A DNA stretch of 49,689 nt from Candidatus Yanofskyibacteriota bacterium (GCA_903830625.1 CAIKUK010000009.1:1-49689); one strand, 5' to 3'. Shown: positions 23,232-30,764, counted from the first letter of the stretch. A program made the numbers and translations. The notes: generated by a model from the sequence alone, not told the origin.

Positions 23232-23585
23232 TTGAATTTGAAGAAGAGAATTCTAGCAGCGGACGATGACCCCAGTGTTCAAAGACTTATCGAACGCATT
23301 CTCAAAAGTTTCGGGTATGCGGTCGAAGTCGTGAGTAGTGGTGAGGCCGCCTTGGTGGAGTTTCGAAAAGACGGTTTCAGTCTCGTTCTCACGGACCTTC
23401 AAATGGGGAAGAATGCAATGAACGGGATTGAATTGGCGGAGAAGATTAAAGAAATAAACCCCGCCATGCCAGTCGTTCTTTTCGCAGGTACTCTGCCTCA
23501 AGTCCAACCCGTCTGCATCGATTGGATGATTGGGAAACCAGCAAGACCGAAAGTCTTTGCTCGGTTGGCGGAGTTCATCAAATAG
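23232..23585 (+). CDS. Single-domain response regulator (receiver domain), cassette type
   Basis: A 117-residue stand-alone REC domain: acidic cluster LAADDDPS, phospho-acceptor Asp in LVLTDLQM, and the conserved Lys in IGKPAR. Start: TTG at 23232, five bases after AGGAGG; TTG at 23238 is the alternative. Promoter TTGACT (23179-23184), 18-base spacer, TATATT (23203-23208). No output domain and no histidine kinase nearby, so it would act by protein contact. Strong terminator follows. Confidence 0.85.
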   Translation: MNLKKRILAADDDPSVQRLIERILKSFGYAVEVVSSGEAALVEFRKDGFSLVLTDLQMGKNAMNGIELAEKIKEINPAMPVVLFAGTLPQVQPVCIDWMIGKPARPKVFARLAEFIK

Positions 23586-23587
23586 CA

Positions 23588-23644
23588 GCCCGCAGGAGTG
23601 GCGCGACCTGTCAAAGGTTCGTCCACTCCGCGGGCCTTTGTTTT
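23588..23644 (+). terminator. Intrinsic terminator after the receiver gene
   Basis: GCCCGC-GGAGTGG pairs with CCACTCCGCGGGC (one bulged base), then CTTTGTTTT. It abuts the stop of convergent mreB. Confidence 0.85.
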
Positions 23645-24644
23645 ACCTTTTCGCCATCACGTTTTTTTTGTAGGTGTTGAGGTTTTCTAGAACAATGCCC
23701 GTGCCTCTTGCCACGCAAAACAACGGGTCATCGGCGACACGCGCCGGCACGCCTGTAATCCTAGTGATGAGAGTGTCGATATGTTTGAGCAAAGCGCCAC
23801 CCCCGGAAATAATAATGCCTTTATCCATAATGTCGGAACAGAGTTCGGGAGGCGTGACTTCCAGCACTGATTTTATAATTTGAATAATTTCGTGAAGTTG
23901 TTCGGTCAAAGCTTCGGTTATTTCATTGGAACTCACTTCGATAGTTTTGGGATAACCTGATGTTAAGTCCCGGCCTTTGATGCTGATTTTTTCTTCGGTC
24001 GGCATTTTAATGGCACAGCCGATATTTATTTTTATCAGTTCGGCTGTTCGTTCGCCAATAGCCAGGCCGTGCTTCTTTTTAATATATTCCACGATAGCTT
24101 TATCCAGTTTATTCCCGCCAATACGCACCGATTCGGAACTGACGATGCCGCCTAAAGAAATAACAGCCAGTTCGGTGGTTCCTCCGCCGATATTCAAGAT
24201 CATATTACCCGAAGGACTGTTAATAGGAATTTTGGCGCCGATAGCAGCCAAGACCGGCTCTTTAACCAGATAAACTTCTTTAGCGCCGGCCCGCAGACCG
24301 GCTTCCATAACCGCTCGGCGTTCAGTGGAAGTGATGCCCGCCGGTACGGAGATTAAAACTTCGGGTTTAAAGAATCTCAAAATACCGCCGGATTTTTTTA
24401 TAAAATAACGGAGCATCGCGCCAGTGACCCGATAATCGGCAATGGCGCCGTCCACCAGAGGTTGAGAAACAATAATGCTTTCCGGCGCTCGGCCGATCAT
24501 CTCTTTAGCTTCAGAGCCGACCGCCAGGATTTTATTATCCAAAACCGAAATGGCCACCACCGAGGGTTCATTGATAACAATCCCCTTTTGGGGCAAAAAG
24601 ACGACCGTGTTTGTAGTACCCAAATCAATACCTATGCTTCTCAT
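23643..24644 (-). CDS. mreB: Rod-shape protein MreB
   Basis: A 333-residue bacterial actin. Phosphate 1 motif GIDLGTTNT at the start, connect 1, phosphate 2 MILNIGGGTTELAVI and adenosine motif GIIISGGGALL are all present. MreB filaments direct cell-wall synthesis at the inner membrane. The start MRSIGIDLG at 24644 is fixed by homology; it overlaps by four bases (ATGA) the stop of a 32-codon leader frame. No mreC or mreD lies beside it in this window. Confidence 0.96.
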   Translation of the reverse strand: MRSIGIDLGTTNTVVFLPQKGIVINEPSVVAISVLDNKILAVGSEAKEMIGRAPESIIVSQPLVDGAIADYRVTGAMLRYFIKKSGGILRFFKPEVLISVPAGITSTERRAVMEAGLRAGAKEVYLVKEPVLAAIGAKIPINSPSGNMILNIGGGTTELAVISLGGIVSSESVRIGGNKLDKAIVEYIKKKHGLAIGERTAELIKINIGCAIKMPTEEKISIKGRDLTSGYPKTIEVSSNEITEALTEQLHEIIQIIKSVLEVTPPELCSDIMDKGIIISGGGALLKHIDTLITRITGVPARVADDPLFCVARGTGIVLENLNTYKKNVMAKR

Positions 24645-24739
24645 AGTATAACTTGCTGACCGCTCTGCTGTGCCTCCTGGCACTTAAGCAGGCTCTTGAT
24701 TGATTCCTTCGTTAAAATCTCCGCTTCTCCTTTCGCCAT
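24641..24739 (-). CDS. 32-aa leader ORF overlapping mreB start
   Basis: ATG at 24739 opens a 32-residue frame (MAKGEAEILTKESIKSLLKC..., ending VIL) whose TGA overlaps the mreB ATG as ATGA. Its own ATG sits in a 7-bp hairpin (GCCATAT AGAC ATATGGC). The arrangement suggests translational coupling or attenuation of mreB. It may instead be an untranslated leader; no Shine-Dalgarno is seen. Confidence 0.45.
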   Translation of the reverse strand: MAKGEAEILTKESIKSLLKCQEAQQSGQQVIL

Positions 24740-24801
24740 ATGTCTATATGGCTCAGTCGAATGCTCGATTTTGCCTCGGACTCAGTCAAGTCAGCTGCGT
24801 T

Positions 24802-24830
24802 ATCATAGTTTATTTATGATTGGATATCAA
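24802..24830 (-). promoter_or_regulatory. Promoter of the mreB transcript
   Basis: On the minus strand TTGATA (24825-24830), 17-base spacer, TATGAT (24802-24807). Predicted start near 24795, about 55 bases before the leader ORF. Confidence 0.65.
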
Positions 24831-24877
24831 TGATTGATATCCTGGCCAAAGTGCTTAAAATATTGTACTATCGCCCC

Positions 24878-25726
24878 ATGACTAGAACCACTCGGAGGAT
24901 TCTTTTTTACTGCGCCATATTACTCTTTATTGGCATAAGTTACATAGTTTTGGTTTACGCCCAAGGCTATCAATACAGCTTCAGCCAGGGTAAATTTATC
25001 CGAAGCGGAGCTTTGTATCTGAATGTCAATACTTCGGCTAATGTCTTAATCAACGGCAAACTTAAAACTTCCACTTCGCTTCTGGGAAATTCAGCCAGCG
25101 TGGGCGGACTTTTACCCGGTACTTATACGGTCAGCGTTCAAAAAGATGGCTGGTCGGTCTGGCAAAAAAAGTTTACAATCGTGGCCGGCTTCGTGGAAGA
25201 TTTTAATCATGTCATGCTCTTGCCTCAAACCGGCCAAGATAAAGAAAACGTCAGAAAAGAAATCCATGATTTGCTCTATCCAGTTATCGCTTCGGCGTCA
25301 GCCAGGCCCTCACCTTCACACAGTCCTTCACTGACACCCAAAACAAAACCTACCCCCAAACCTTCACCGACACCTTCTCCAACGCCTGATATATCCAACC
25401 CGTACTTTATTGAAAATAGTTCTCTTTATGTAAATATTCCTGAACCGGCTGTCAAATTGGCCGATAATATTACGATTGCATCATTATCAGATGATAATCA
25501 AAAACTGGCCTGGTTCAGTGGCGGCCAGCTCTGGGTTTATTGGCTTAAAGACACTAATTACCAGCCCGTCCATCACGCCGGCGACGTCGCCTTAATCGCT
25601 CATTTCAATAATCCCATCAAAGCTATCCACTGGTTCCGCGACAATGACTATATCGCTTTAGATGCCTTCGGCCTCAAAGTCGTGGAGATAGATACCCGTC
25701 CCGGATTGAATATTATTAATTTCTAA
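24878..25726 (+). CDS. PEGA domain membrane-anchored protein
   Basis: A 282-residue protein: one transmembrane helix (residues 6-26), a PEGA domain around residues 35-110 (LYLNVNTSANVLINGKL, LPGTYTVSVQKDGWSVW), a Pro/Ser/Thr linker with PSPTPSPTP, and a C-terminal part with two propeller-like repeats (IASLSDDNQKLAWFSGGQLW and IKAIHWFRDNDYIALDAFG). I use ATG 24878 rather than 24830, since the latter overlaps the mreB promoter. The family usually carries more propeller repeats, so this protein may be C-terminally shortened where the next cassette begins. Confidence 0.82.
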   Translation: MTRTTRRILFYCAILLFIGISYIVLVYAQGYQYSFSQGKFIRSGALYLNVNTSANVLINGKLKTSTSLLGNSASVGGLLPGTYTVSVQKDGWSVWQKKFTIVAGFVEDFNHVMLLPQTGQDKENVRKEIHDLLYPVIASASARPSPSHSPSLTPKTKPTPKPSPTPSPTPDISNPYFIENSSLYVNIPEPAVKLADNITIASLSDDNQKLAWFSGGQLWVYWLKDTNYQPVHHAGDVALIAHFNNPIKAIHWFRDNDYIALDAFGLKVVEIDTRPGLNIINF

Positions 25727-25764
25727 AAACAAGGAGGCCAGGCGCAGAAGTTCTACGCCTGGCC
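25723..25764 (-). terminator. Intrinsic terminator of the 25768-25965 gene
   Basis: On the minus strand GGCCAGGCG pairs with CGCCTGGCC (25736-25744, 25756-25764), followed by TCCTTGTTTTTA. It overlaps the 3' end of the convergent PEGA gene. Confidence 0.85.
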
Positions 25765-25767
25765 CTG

Positions 25768-25965
25768 TTACGAATCGAGACCACGTGGATTGTTCGTCGT
25801 GGCCATTCGGAGGATGGCAGCCTGCATGGCATCTCCGGGCCTTCGATGTTCCTGCCGGTATTCTTCCGGAGCAGCGTGTCCGCATCCTTTGCAGTCCCAG
25901 CCATCAAAAACTGGGTCTCCCTTACCGCATCCCGGACAGGAAAATCGAGCCAACTCTTCAGACAT
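25768..25965 (-). CDS. Small zinc-ribbon protein (65 aa), cassette type
   Basis: The start MSEELARFSCPGCGKG at 25965 is chosen because GGAGGG lies three bases upstream; a longer frame has no support. CPGC and CKGC, 13 residues apart, form a zinc ribbon; the rest is charged and helical. Own terminator at 25723-25764. Function unknown. Confidence 0.68.
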   Translation of the reverse strand: MSEELARFSCPGCGKGDPVFDGWDCKGCGHAAPEEYRQEHRRPGDAMQAAILRMATTNNPRGLDS

Positions 25966-26031
25966 GATCCCTCCCATCAGTGCAGAAAGAGATGACACAC
26001 AACCCAATGAGCTAAATCCATAGTAGTCTTT

Positions 26032-26094
26032 ATAAAAAATTAAAGAAGGCACTGGTTGTGCATATCGCCAGTGGCGACGCACAACCAGTGCCTT
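26032..26094 (-). terminator. Strong intrinsic terminator downstream of the rpsI end of the ribosomal block
   Basis: A 16-bp stem (26046-26061 with 26079-26094) followed on the minus strand by CTTTAATTTTTTAT. It would end transcription of the 26107 gene and of the ribosomal operon. Confidence 0.9.
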
Positions 26095-26106
26095 GATTCT
26101 CGGCTC

Positions 26107-26298
26107 TCACCCCTGAAAGGCTTCGCGGATTCTCCGCAGATTGGCCGGTTCCTTCTTCCCGTTGCCGTTGGCGACATTGGGGGTTATAGCCGGCTCCGGC
26201 TCTGATGGTTCTTCTTCTTCGCCGGAGATGATGATACAACCGCAATTGACACAGAACTTCCCCCAATCACCTTCCTTGTGACAAACCTGACACTTCAT
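26107..26298 (-). CDS. Small zinc-ribbon protein (63 aa)
   Basis: MKCQVCHKEGDWGKFCVNCG: two CxxC knuckles 10 residues apart, then a Glu/Pro-rich linker and a basic C terminus. An AAAGGAG Shine-Dalgarno precedes the ATG by eight bases. It starts 15 bases after the rpsI stop, so it may be read through from the ribosomal operon, although its style matches the cassette class. Function unknown. Confidence 0.68.
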   Translation of the reverse strand: MKCQVCHKEGDWGKFCVNCGCIIISGEEEEPSEPEPAITPNVANGNGKKEPANLRRIREAFQG

Positions 26299-26313
26299 GG
26301 AAGTGACTCCTTT

Positions 26314-26853
26314 TTAACGCTTGTTCCACTGTGGCGCTTTTCTGGCCTTCTTTAAGCCGTACTTGCGGCGTTCTTTGGCGCGGGAATCGCGAGTGAGAAA
26401 ACCGGATTTCTTGAGCTTCTTGCGGAAGTTGGCATCAAACAATTCCAGGGCGCGGGAAATACCGTGTTTAATGGCGCCGGCTTGGCCGGCGATACCGCCG
26501 CCGTGAACCATGACCGTGGCCTTGAATCGGTTGATGGATTTAAGTTTGCGGAGCGGAGATTCCACAATGTGTTGCAAATTAACATCACTGAAGTAGTCGG
26601 TATAACTTTTTTGATTGACCATAATGATGGCTTTCTCTTCACTGGCGACGTCGGTTGATTTTTTAGTAAAAAGACGGACACGAGCAATGGCTTCTTTACG
26701 TCGGCCGACAGTTTCAAAATATTTCTCCGGGCCCTTTTCTTCGGCCTCAATCACTTCTTCCGGTGCGGAAACAACCACCTCTTCGTCGAGGATTGGGACG
26801 ACTGCTTTTGCTTTCTTGGGTTTAATTGTTTTTACCGCTTTCTTGATAGGCAT
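26314..26853 (-). CDS. rpsI: 30S ribosomal protein uS9
   Basis: 179 residues: a Lys/Glu-rich N-terminal extension of about 45 residues, then the S9 core [43 protein letters not shown], and the canonical tail KAPQWNKR that reaches the P-site tRNA. The extension is longer than in model bacteria. Last ribosomal gene of the block, 73 bases after rplM, separated by a CTAGG-type leader repeat. No Shine-Dalgarno sequence. Confidence 0.97.
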   Translation of the reverse strand: MPIKKAVKTIKPKKAKAVVPILDEEVVVSAPEEVIEAEEKGPEKYFETVGRRKEAIARVRLFTKKSTDVASEEKAIIMVNQKSYTDYFSDVNLQHIVESPLRKLKSINRFKATVMVHGGGIAGQAGAIKHGISRALELFDANFRKKLKKSGFLTRDSRAKERRKYGLKKARKAPQWNKR

Positions 26854-26856
26854 ATA

Positions 26857-26927
26857 TTTAGGGTGTTAGGTCTTTAGGGTTCTAGGAGCTAGGTTCCTGA
26901 ATTCCTAGACACCTAGTTTCCTGATTT
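26857..26927 (-). repeat. CTAGG-rich leader repeat, copy 1 (before rpsI)
   Basis: On the gene-sense strand it reads AATCAGGAAACTAGG... and ends CCTAAAGACCTAACACCCTA just before the ATG. Related copies: 27760-27821 (before rplQ) and 29400-29453 (before rpsD). All share the plus-strand string TTAGGTCTTTAGG.TTCTAGG. It is not a ribosome-binding site of the SD type. Confidence 0.8.
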
Positions 26928-27267
26928 ACTGAAATTTCAAATTCTTGATTATTTTGTCGCGAGTTTTGTTATCGGGCAACATCCGGTAAACCATGTGGCG
27001 GAAAACTTCCTGCGGATTCTTGGCCCATTCTTCGCCCAAATTGCGGGCGCGAATACCGCTGTGATAACCGGAATAATGGTAATAGGTTTTCTGTTCCAGT
27101 TTTTTCCCCGTGAACTTGGCCGATTTTAAATTGGAAATGACGACTTCCACGTTAGCCAGTTTTTCCGGAGCATAAGACGCCAGATGTTTGCCGCGCAAAA
27201 CCTCCGCGACTTTAGTGGCGATGCGTCCCAGAGATTGATTAGTAGCGTCAATTGGATAGGTAGTCAT
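26926..27267 (-). CDS. rplM: 50S ribosomal protein uL13
   Basis: 113 residues, shorter than the usual 140. Core motifs: DATNQSLGRIATKVAEVLRG, VVISNLKSAKFTGKKLEQKTYYHYSG (key K-x-T-YY-x-SG) and MVYRMLPDN. It lacks the C-terminal extension of model L13 proteins. The ATG is immediately preceded by a 110-bp element with 13-bp terminal inverted repeats. No Shine-Dalgarno sequence. Confidence 0.95.
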   Translation of the reverse strand: MTTYPIDATNQSLGRIATKVAEVLRGKHLASYAPEKLANVEVVISNLKSAKFTGKKLEQKTYYHYSGYHSGIRARNLGEEWAKNPQEVFRHMVYRMLPDNKTRDKIIKNLKFQ

Positions 27268-27377
27268 CCCGTTAGAAATGTAGCAAACCGTCCACCGTAT
27301 TGTGGTGGTGGCAGGTTATATTTATTTTTAAATTATTGATTTTCATAATTATACCCGTAGGGTTCATTTCTAACGGG
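27268..27377. repeat. 110-bp element with 13-bp terminal inverted repeats before rplM
   Basis: CCCGTTAGAAATG (27268-27280) and its exact reverse complement (27365-27377) bound the rplQ-rplM spacer. The left end is flush with the rplM ATG, like the 136-bp elements at engB and uvrD; the right arm overlaps the rplQ stop codon. On the sense strand it carries a TATAAT box. Possible leader RNA regulating L13, or a small mobile repeat. Confidence 0.75.
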
Positions 27378-27756
27378 ATTTGGCTGGAGTGGTTGTTGGG
27401 GTGGCCTTTAAACCAGTTAATTCGATTATGGCCATTTCGGCGCCGTCGCTTTGGCGCTGGCCCAAACGGATAATCCTGGTATAGCCCCCCTTGCGGTCGG
27501 CATTGACTTTAACCACTTCGCTCATCAGTTTTTTAACGGCTGTCTCACCGACATGGCCCAGCAATTCCCGGCGGGCATTCAAATTATCACGCTTGGCGAG
27601 GGTAATCAACTTATCAATAACCGGAGCCAATGACTTAGCTTTAGCTTGGGTGGTCTTAATATGACCGTGGCTGATCAAAGCCGTCACCAGCGATTTGTAC
27701 ATCGCGGTTCGGACTTTGCGGTCTAGGCCGAATTTTCGTTGATTGCCTCGTTTCAT
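27370..27756 (-). CDS. rplQ: 50S ribosomal protein bL17
   Basis: 128 residues: RKFGLDRKVRTAMYKSLVTAL, IKTTQAKAKSLAPVIDKLI and the C-terminal YTRIIRLGQRQSDGAEMAIIEL. All match bL17. The last residues (KSR) are encoded by the arm of the 110-bp inverted-repeat element. It lies after rpoA with a CTAGG leader repeat in between. No Shine-Dalgarno sequence. Confidence 0.96.
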   Translation of the reverse strand: MKRGNQRKFGLDRKVRTAMYKSLVTALISHGHIKTTQAKAKSLAPVIDKLITLAKRDNLNARRELLGHVGETAVKKLMSEVVKVNADRKGGYTRIIRLGQRQSDGAEMAIIELTGLKATPTTTPAKSR

Positions 27757-27759
27757 AAC

Positions 27760-27821
27760 TTTAGGGTTTTAGGTCTTTAGGATTCTAGGGACTAGATTCC
27801 TGACTTCCTAGATTCCTGATT
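27760..27821 (-). repeat. CTAGG-rich leader repeat, copy 2 (before rplQ)
   Basis: Same orientation and position relative to the start codon as copies 1 and 3. Its distal end runs into the 3' end of rpoA and encodes the last residues (SGI) and the stop of that protein. Confidence 0.8.
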
Positions 27822-28548
27822 TATTTTTTTTCTTGGCTTTGGGTTCTTTTTTAACCGGCGCTTCCGGAACGGCTACTTCATGCACGACGTTAAAATGGTT
27901 GATTAAAATCTCGGCGGCGCTCTTCATGGCCATTTCTGGTTCAATTGAACCGTCGGTTTCCACTTCCATGGTCACTTTGTTGAAGTCGATGCGCTGGCCG
28001 ACACGAACATCTTCAATCTTGAAGTTTACCAAACGCACCGGCGAAAAGATGGCATCAATAGCAATGACGCCGATAGCCAGTTTTTCTTTCTGGCGCTGTT
28101 CAACCGGGACATAGCCGATTCCTTTTTCCACATCCAGTTCTAAAGCAAATTCTGTTTTCTTATCGGTCAGCGTAGCAATGTGCTGTTCCGGATTGATGAC
28201 TTCGATGTCGGCGTTGGTTTTAATGTCGGCGGCGGTCACTTCTTTTTCACCTTTGACTTCGATGTTTAATTTAACCGGTCCGTCAACATAAAGTCGGAAT
28301 TTAATCTTCTTAATGTTCATAATGAGCTCGATGACATCTTCTTGAATGCCGGCGATACTGGAAAATTCATGATCCACACCCTTGATTTTGATGGAAGTGA
28401 TAGCCGCGCCTTCAAGCGAGGACAACAGGACACGGCGAAGCGGATTCGCAATCGTGGCGCCATAGCCCGGCATGAGCGGACTGATTTCAAAGGTGGCTCG
28501 GTTGCCATTCTTCGCTATTACTTTGATTTGTTCGGGTGTCTGTATCAT
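27808..28548 (-). CDS. rpoA: RNA polymerase alpha subunit lacking the C-terminal domain
   Basis: 246 residues starting MIQTPEQIKVI (homology-based start). The N-terminal dimerisation and assembly domain is complete: SPLMPGYGATIANPLRRVLLSS, GVDHEFSSIAGIQEDVIELI, EKGIGYVPVEQRQ, FSPVRLVNFKIEDVRVGQ and the MKSAAEILINHF helix. It then ends in a short basic tail (KKEPKAKKKNKSGI) with no alpha-CTD. Transcription here would therefore lack alpha-CTD contacts with UP elements or activators. The last codons derive from the leader repeat. Confidence 0.96.
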   Translation of the reverse strand: MIQTPEQIKVIAKNGNRATFEISPLMPGYGATIANPLRRVLLSSLEGAAITSIKIKGVDHEFSSIAGIQEDVIELIMNIKKIKFRLYVDGPVKLNIEVKGEKEVTAADIKTNADIEVINPEQHIATLTDKKTEFALELDVEKGIGYVPVEQRQKEKLAIGVIAIDAIFSPVRLVNFKIEDVRVGQRIDFNKVTMEVETDGSIEPEMAMKSAAEILINHFNVVHEVAVPEAPVKKEPKAKKKNKSGI

Positions 28549-28600
28549 TTGTTTGTGTGTAATGCGGGTTAATAATCCCCAACATGCCACATGTTAATGG

Positions 28601-28760
28601 AAACCTATATCAACCAAGCCCTTTCGCTTAAAAACAAACTGACTTCGGCTGCAAACAACTCAATACTTCTCGAAATATAACCAATATTTCTCGGCGCATT
28701 TCGTTGTTTTCGCTCGAACTCATTTTGTTTCAGCATGAAAAGCATGGTTGGTATAGGTTT
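28601..28760. repeat. 160-bp inverted-repeat element between rpsD and rpoA
   Basis: Arms 28601-28619 and 28742-28760 pair over 19 positions (17 Watson-Crick, one T-G that is a wobble on the plus strand, one mismatch). An internal GAAATAT/ATATTTC hairpin lies near 28675-28693. The right arm touches the rpsD stop. No frame is coding. Candidate leader RNA for rpoA or a mobile repeat. Confidence 0.6.
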
Positions 28761-29395
28761 TATCTTGAATAATACTCAATGATGGCTTGCAAATCGCTGT
28801 GGCCGATACCGCTTTCATCGGCAGTGGCCATGCCTTTAACTTTAGCCGTCACGTTTTCTTTATTTAACTCCAGCCAGCTCGGCGCTTCATATTTGGGCAG
28901 CCACTGCGGGACAAGATTCGTGAAATAAGCGCTTTTCTTGCTGCCTTCGCGCACCGAAATGACATCACCAATCTTCACTTGATAGGAAGGAATACTGACC
29001 TTGCGTCCATTCACCAAAACGTGGCCGTGATTGACAAGCTGTCGGGCTTGGTCGCGGGATTGAGCCAGACCCATGCGATAAGCCGTGTTATCAAGCCGAT
29101 GTTCCAGAGAATTAATAATCAAAGAATAAGCGTCTTTACGGGAAGCCGAAGCGCTTTTGACGTAGCTCTTAAACTGCTTTTCAAGCATGCGGTAAATATT
29201 GCGAACCTTTTGTTTGGTCTTTAATTGCTGGCCAAATTCAGAAAGCTTGCGAACCGGCTTGTGGCCTTGGATTCCCGGCGGATAAGGCTTCTTAGTGATG
29301 GCTGTTTTGCCAAGTTGGGAACGCAAACCCTTGATGCCGAGTTTTTCGCCAATGCGTCGTTCAATTCTTTCTTTTGGTCCGGTATAACGTGCCAT
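28760..29395 (-). CDS. rpsD: 30S ribosomal protein uS4
   Basis: 211 residues: N-terminal ARYTGPKERIERRIG without the zinc cysteines of some S4 proteins, central LEKQFKSYVKSASASRKDAY and the S4 RNA-binding domain LEHRLDNTAYRMGLAQSRDQ...LVNHGHVLVNGRKVSIPSY. It binds 16S rRNA early in assembly. Preceded by the third CTAGG leader copy; no Shine-Dalgarno. Confidence 0.97.
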   Translation of the reverse strand: MARYTGPKERIERRIGEKLGIKGLRSQLGKTAITKKPYPPGIQGHKPVRKLSEFGQQLKTKQKVRNIYRMLEKQFKSYVKSASASRKDAYSLIINSLEHRLDNTAYRMGLAQSRDQARQLVNHGHVLVNGRKVSIPSYQVKIGDVISVREGSKKSAYFTNLVPQWLPKYEAPSWLELNKENVTAKVKGMATADESGIGHSDLQAIIEYYSR

Positions 29396-29399
29396 TTGT

Positions 29400-29453
29400 T
29401 TAGTGTGTTAGGTCTTTAGGATTCTAGGTTCCTAGACTCCTAGATTCCTGATT
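29400..29453 (-). repeat. CTAGG-rich leader repeat, copy 3 (before rpsD)
   Basis: Shares TTAGGTCTTTAGGATTCTAGG (first 20 bases identical) with copy 2 and most of it with copy 1; somewhat shorter. Fills the spacer between rpsK and rpsD. Confidence 0.8.
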
Positions 29454-29455
29454 GT

Positions 29456-29911
29456 TTAGACTCGTCTTGGTTTGGGCCGGCGCACGCCGTTATGGGCAAT
29501 CGGCGTCGCATCCATAATAGAAAGGACGTTCAAACCGGTACTGGCCAAACCGCGAATCGCCGATTCACGGCCCGGACCGACGCCTTTAATCACAATCTTG
29601 ATGTTGGTCAGGTTGAATTTCTTGGTCTTTTCAAAGCAATCTTTGGCCACCATGTTCGCGGCATACGGCGTGGATTTTTTGCTGCCTTTGAACCCAAGCA
29701 AACCGGCCGAGGAGAAAGCAATAATCTGGCCGGCGGAATCGGCAATGGAAATCAAGGTGTTGTTGTACGAAACGTTGACTGTCGCCACGCCGTTAATAAC
29801 CTGCTTTTTGGAAGAGGCTTTCTTTGGCGCTTCAGCCTGTGTTGGCGTTTCAACAACCGTCGGTTCGACGGTGGCTTCGGCAGTCGGAGTTGTGGCGGCA
29901 CGTTTACCCAT
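29456..29911 (-). CDS. rpsK: 30S ribosomal protein uS11
   Basis: 151 residues: a Pro/Thr/Glu-rich N-terminal extension (about 35 residues), then VATVNVSYNNTLISIADSAG, SSAGLLGFKGSKKSTPYAA, VIKGVGPGRESAIRGLASTG and the C-terminal PIAHNGVRRPKPRRV. All conserved uS11 features are present. Eight bases after rpsM. The acidic/Thr-rich extension is unusual compared with model bacteria. Confidence 0.97.
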   Translation of the reverse strand: MGKRAATTPTAEATVEPTVVETPTQAEAPKKASSKKQVINGVATVNVSYNNTLISIADSAGQIIAFSSAGLLGFKGSKKSTPYAANMVAKDCFEKTKKFNLTNIKIVIKGVGPGRESAIRGLASTGLNVLSIMDATPIAHNGVRRPKPRRV

Positions 29912-29919
29912 GATTAAGT

Positions 29920-30306
29920 TTAAGTTTTTTCACTTGAAGCTTTGCGGCCCGAACCCATCGTTTTGCGGACATTGCCTCGCAAAGTGCGGGAATTGGTCTT
30001 AGTGCGGCCGTGAATCGGCAGACGGCGAGCGTGACGATTACCACGCCAAGTGCCGATTTCTTTCAAGCGTTTGATGTTCTGGCTGACTTCTTTGCGAAGA
30101 TCGCCTTCCACACGATAACCTTTTTCAATAATTTTTGTGATTTTGTTTAATTCTTCGGCGGTTAAATCTTTGGCTCGCTTATTCAAATCAATATCAGCCG
30201 AACGGAGGATTACAACGCTCGCACTATGTCCAATACCATATAAGTACGGCAGGGCGTACTCGATTTTCTTATTATCCGGAATGTTTATACCTAGTATACG
30301 TGGCAT
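29920..30306 (-). CDS. rpsM: 30S ribosomal protein uS13
   Basis: 128 residues starting MPRILGINIPDNK (homology-based start at 30306): ALPYLYGIGHSASVVIL, EGDLRKEVSQNIKRLKEIG and RGNRHARRLPIHGRTKTNSRT (key G-x(8)-LP-x-GRTKTN). The head-protein fold and C-terminal tail are complete. Upstream there is a 118-base gap with small hairpins and no Shine-Dalgarno. Confidence 0.97.
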   Translation of the reverse strand: MPRILGINIPDNKKIEYALPYLYGIGHSASVVILRSADIDLNKRAKDLTAEELNKITKIIEKGYRVEGDLRKEVSQNIKRLKEIGTWRGNRHARRLPIHGRTKTNSRTLRGNVRKTMGSGRKASSEKT

Positions 30307-30424
30307 GCGACAATTGCCCGCGAACATAGTGAGTGGTTACAATTTCGCACCTGCCTAAGTTTTCCTTCGGAAAATTTTGGCGGGTAACTATTTGTTACCA
30401 ATCGCTTCACTCTTGGACAAATAC

Positions 30425-30538
30425 TTATCCTTGTCTTTGTTTATGCTTTGGATTCTTGCAGATGCAATAAAGCCGGCCTTTGCGGCGGACTAATTTACAG
30501 CTATTGCACATAACTTTTACAGAAGCTCTGACTTTCAT
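30425..30538 (-). CDS. rpmJ: 50S ribosomal protein bL36
   Basis: A 37-residue frame, [20 protein letters not shown] followed by [17 protein letters not shown]. The CxxC...C(x)4H zinc-ribbon of bL36 is intact (C11, C14, C27 and the histidine of NPKH). It sits two bases after infA and before rpsM, its usual place in the operon. Confidence 0.95.
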   Translation of the reverse strand: MKVRASVKVMCNSCKLVRRKGRLYCICKNPKHKQRQG

Positions 30539-30539
30539 A

Positions 30540-30758
30540 TTAGTAACGATAGACAATCCGGCCACGGGTTCCATCCGGGGAAAGTTCCACCGCGACGCGA
30601 TCGCCTATCATAACCTTAATATAATGGAGACGCATTTTGCCGGCCAAGTACACCAGTACTTCCCGGCCATCTTCCAGCTTTACCTTGAACTTGGTATCCG
30701 GAAGCGCCTCTATTATCTGGGCATTTAATTTTTCTTTCGGCTGTGTGGTCAAATACAA
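30540..30758 (-). CDS. infA: Translation initiation factor IF-1
   Basis: A 72-residue OB-fold protein: [40 protein letters not shown] and the final TRGRIVYRY. No ATG is available upstream of the conserved core; the start is TTG (30758, or 30752). An intrinsic-terminator-like hairpin and T-tract lie only about six bases upstream, so the ribosomal operon may be controlled there. IF-1 blocks the A site during initiation. Confidence 0.93.
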   Translation of the reverse strand: MYLTTQPKEKLNAQIIEALPDTKFKVKLEDGREVLVYLAGKMRLHYIKVMIGDRVAVELSPDGTRGRIVYRY

Positions 30759-30764
30759 TTACTG

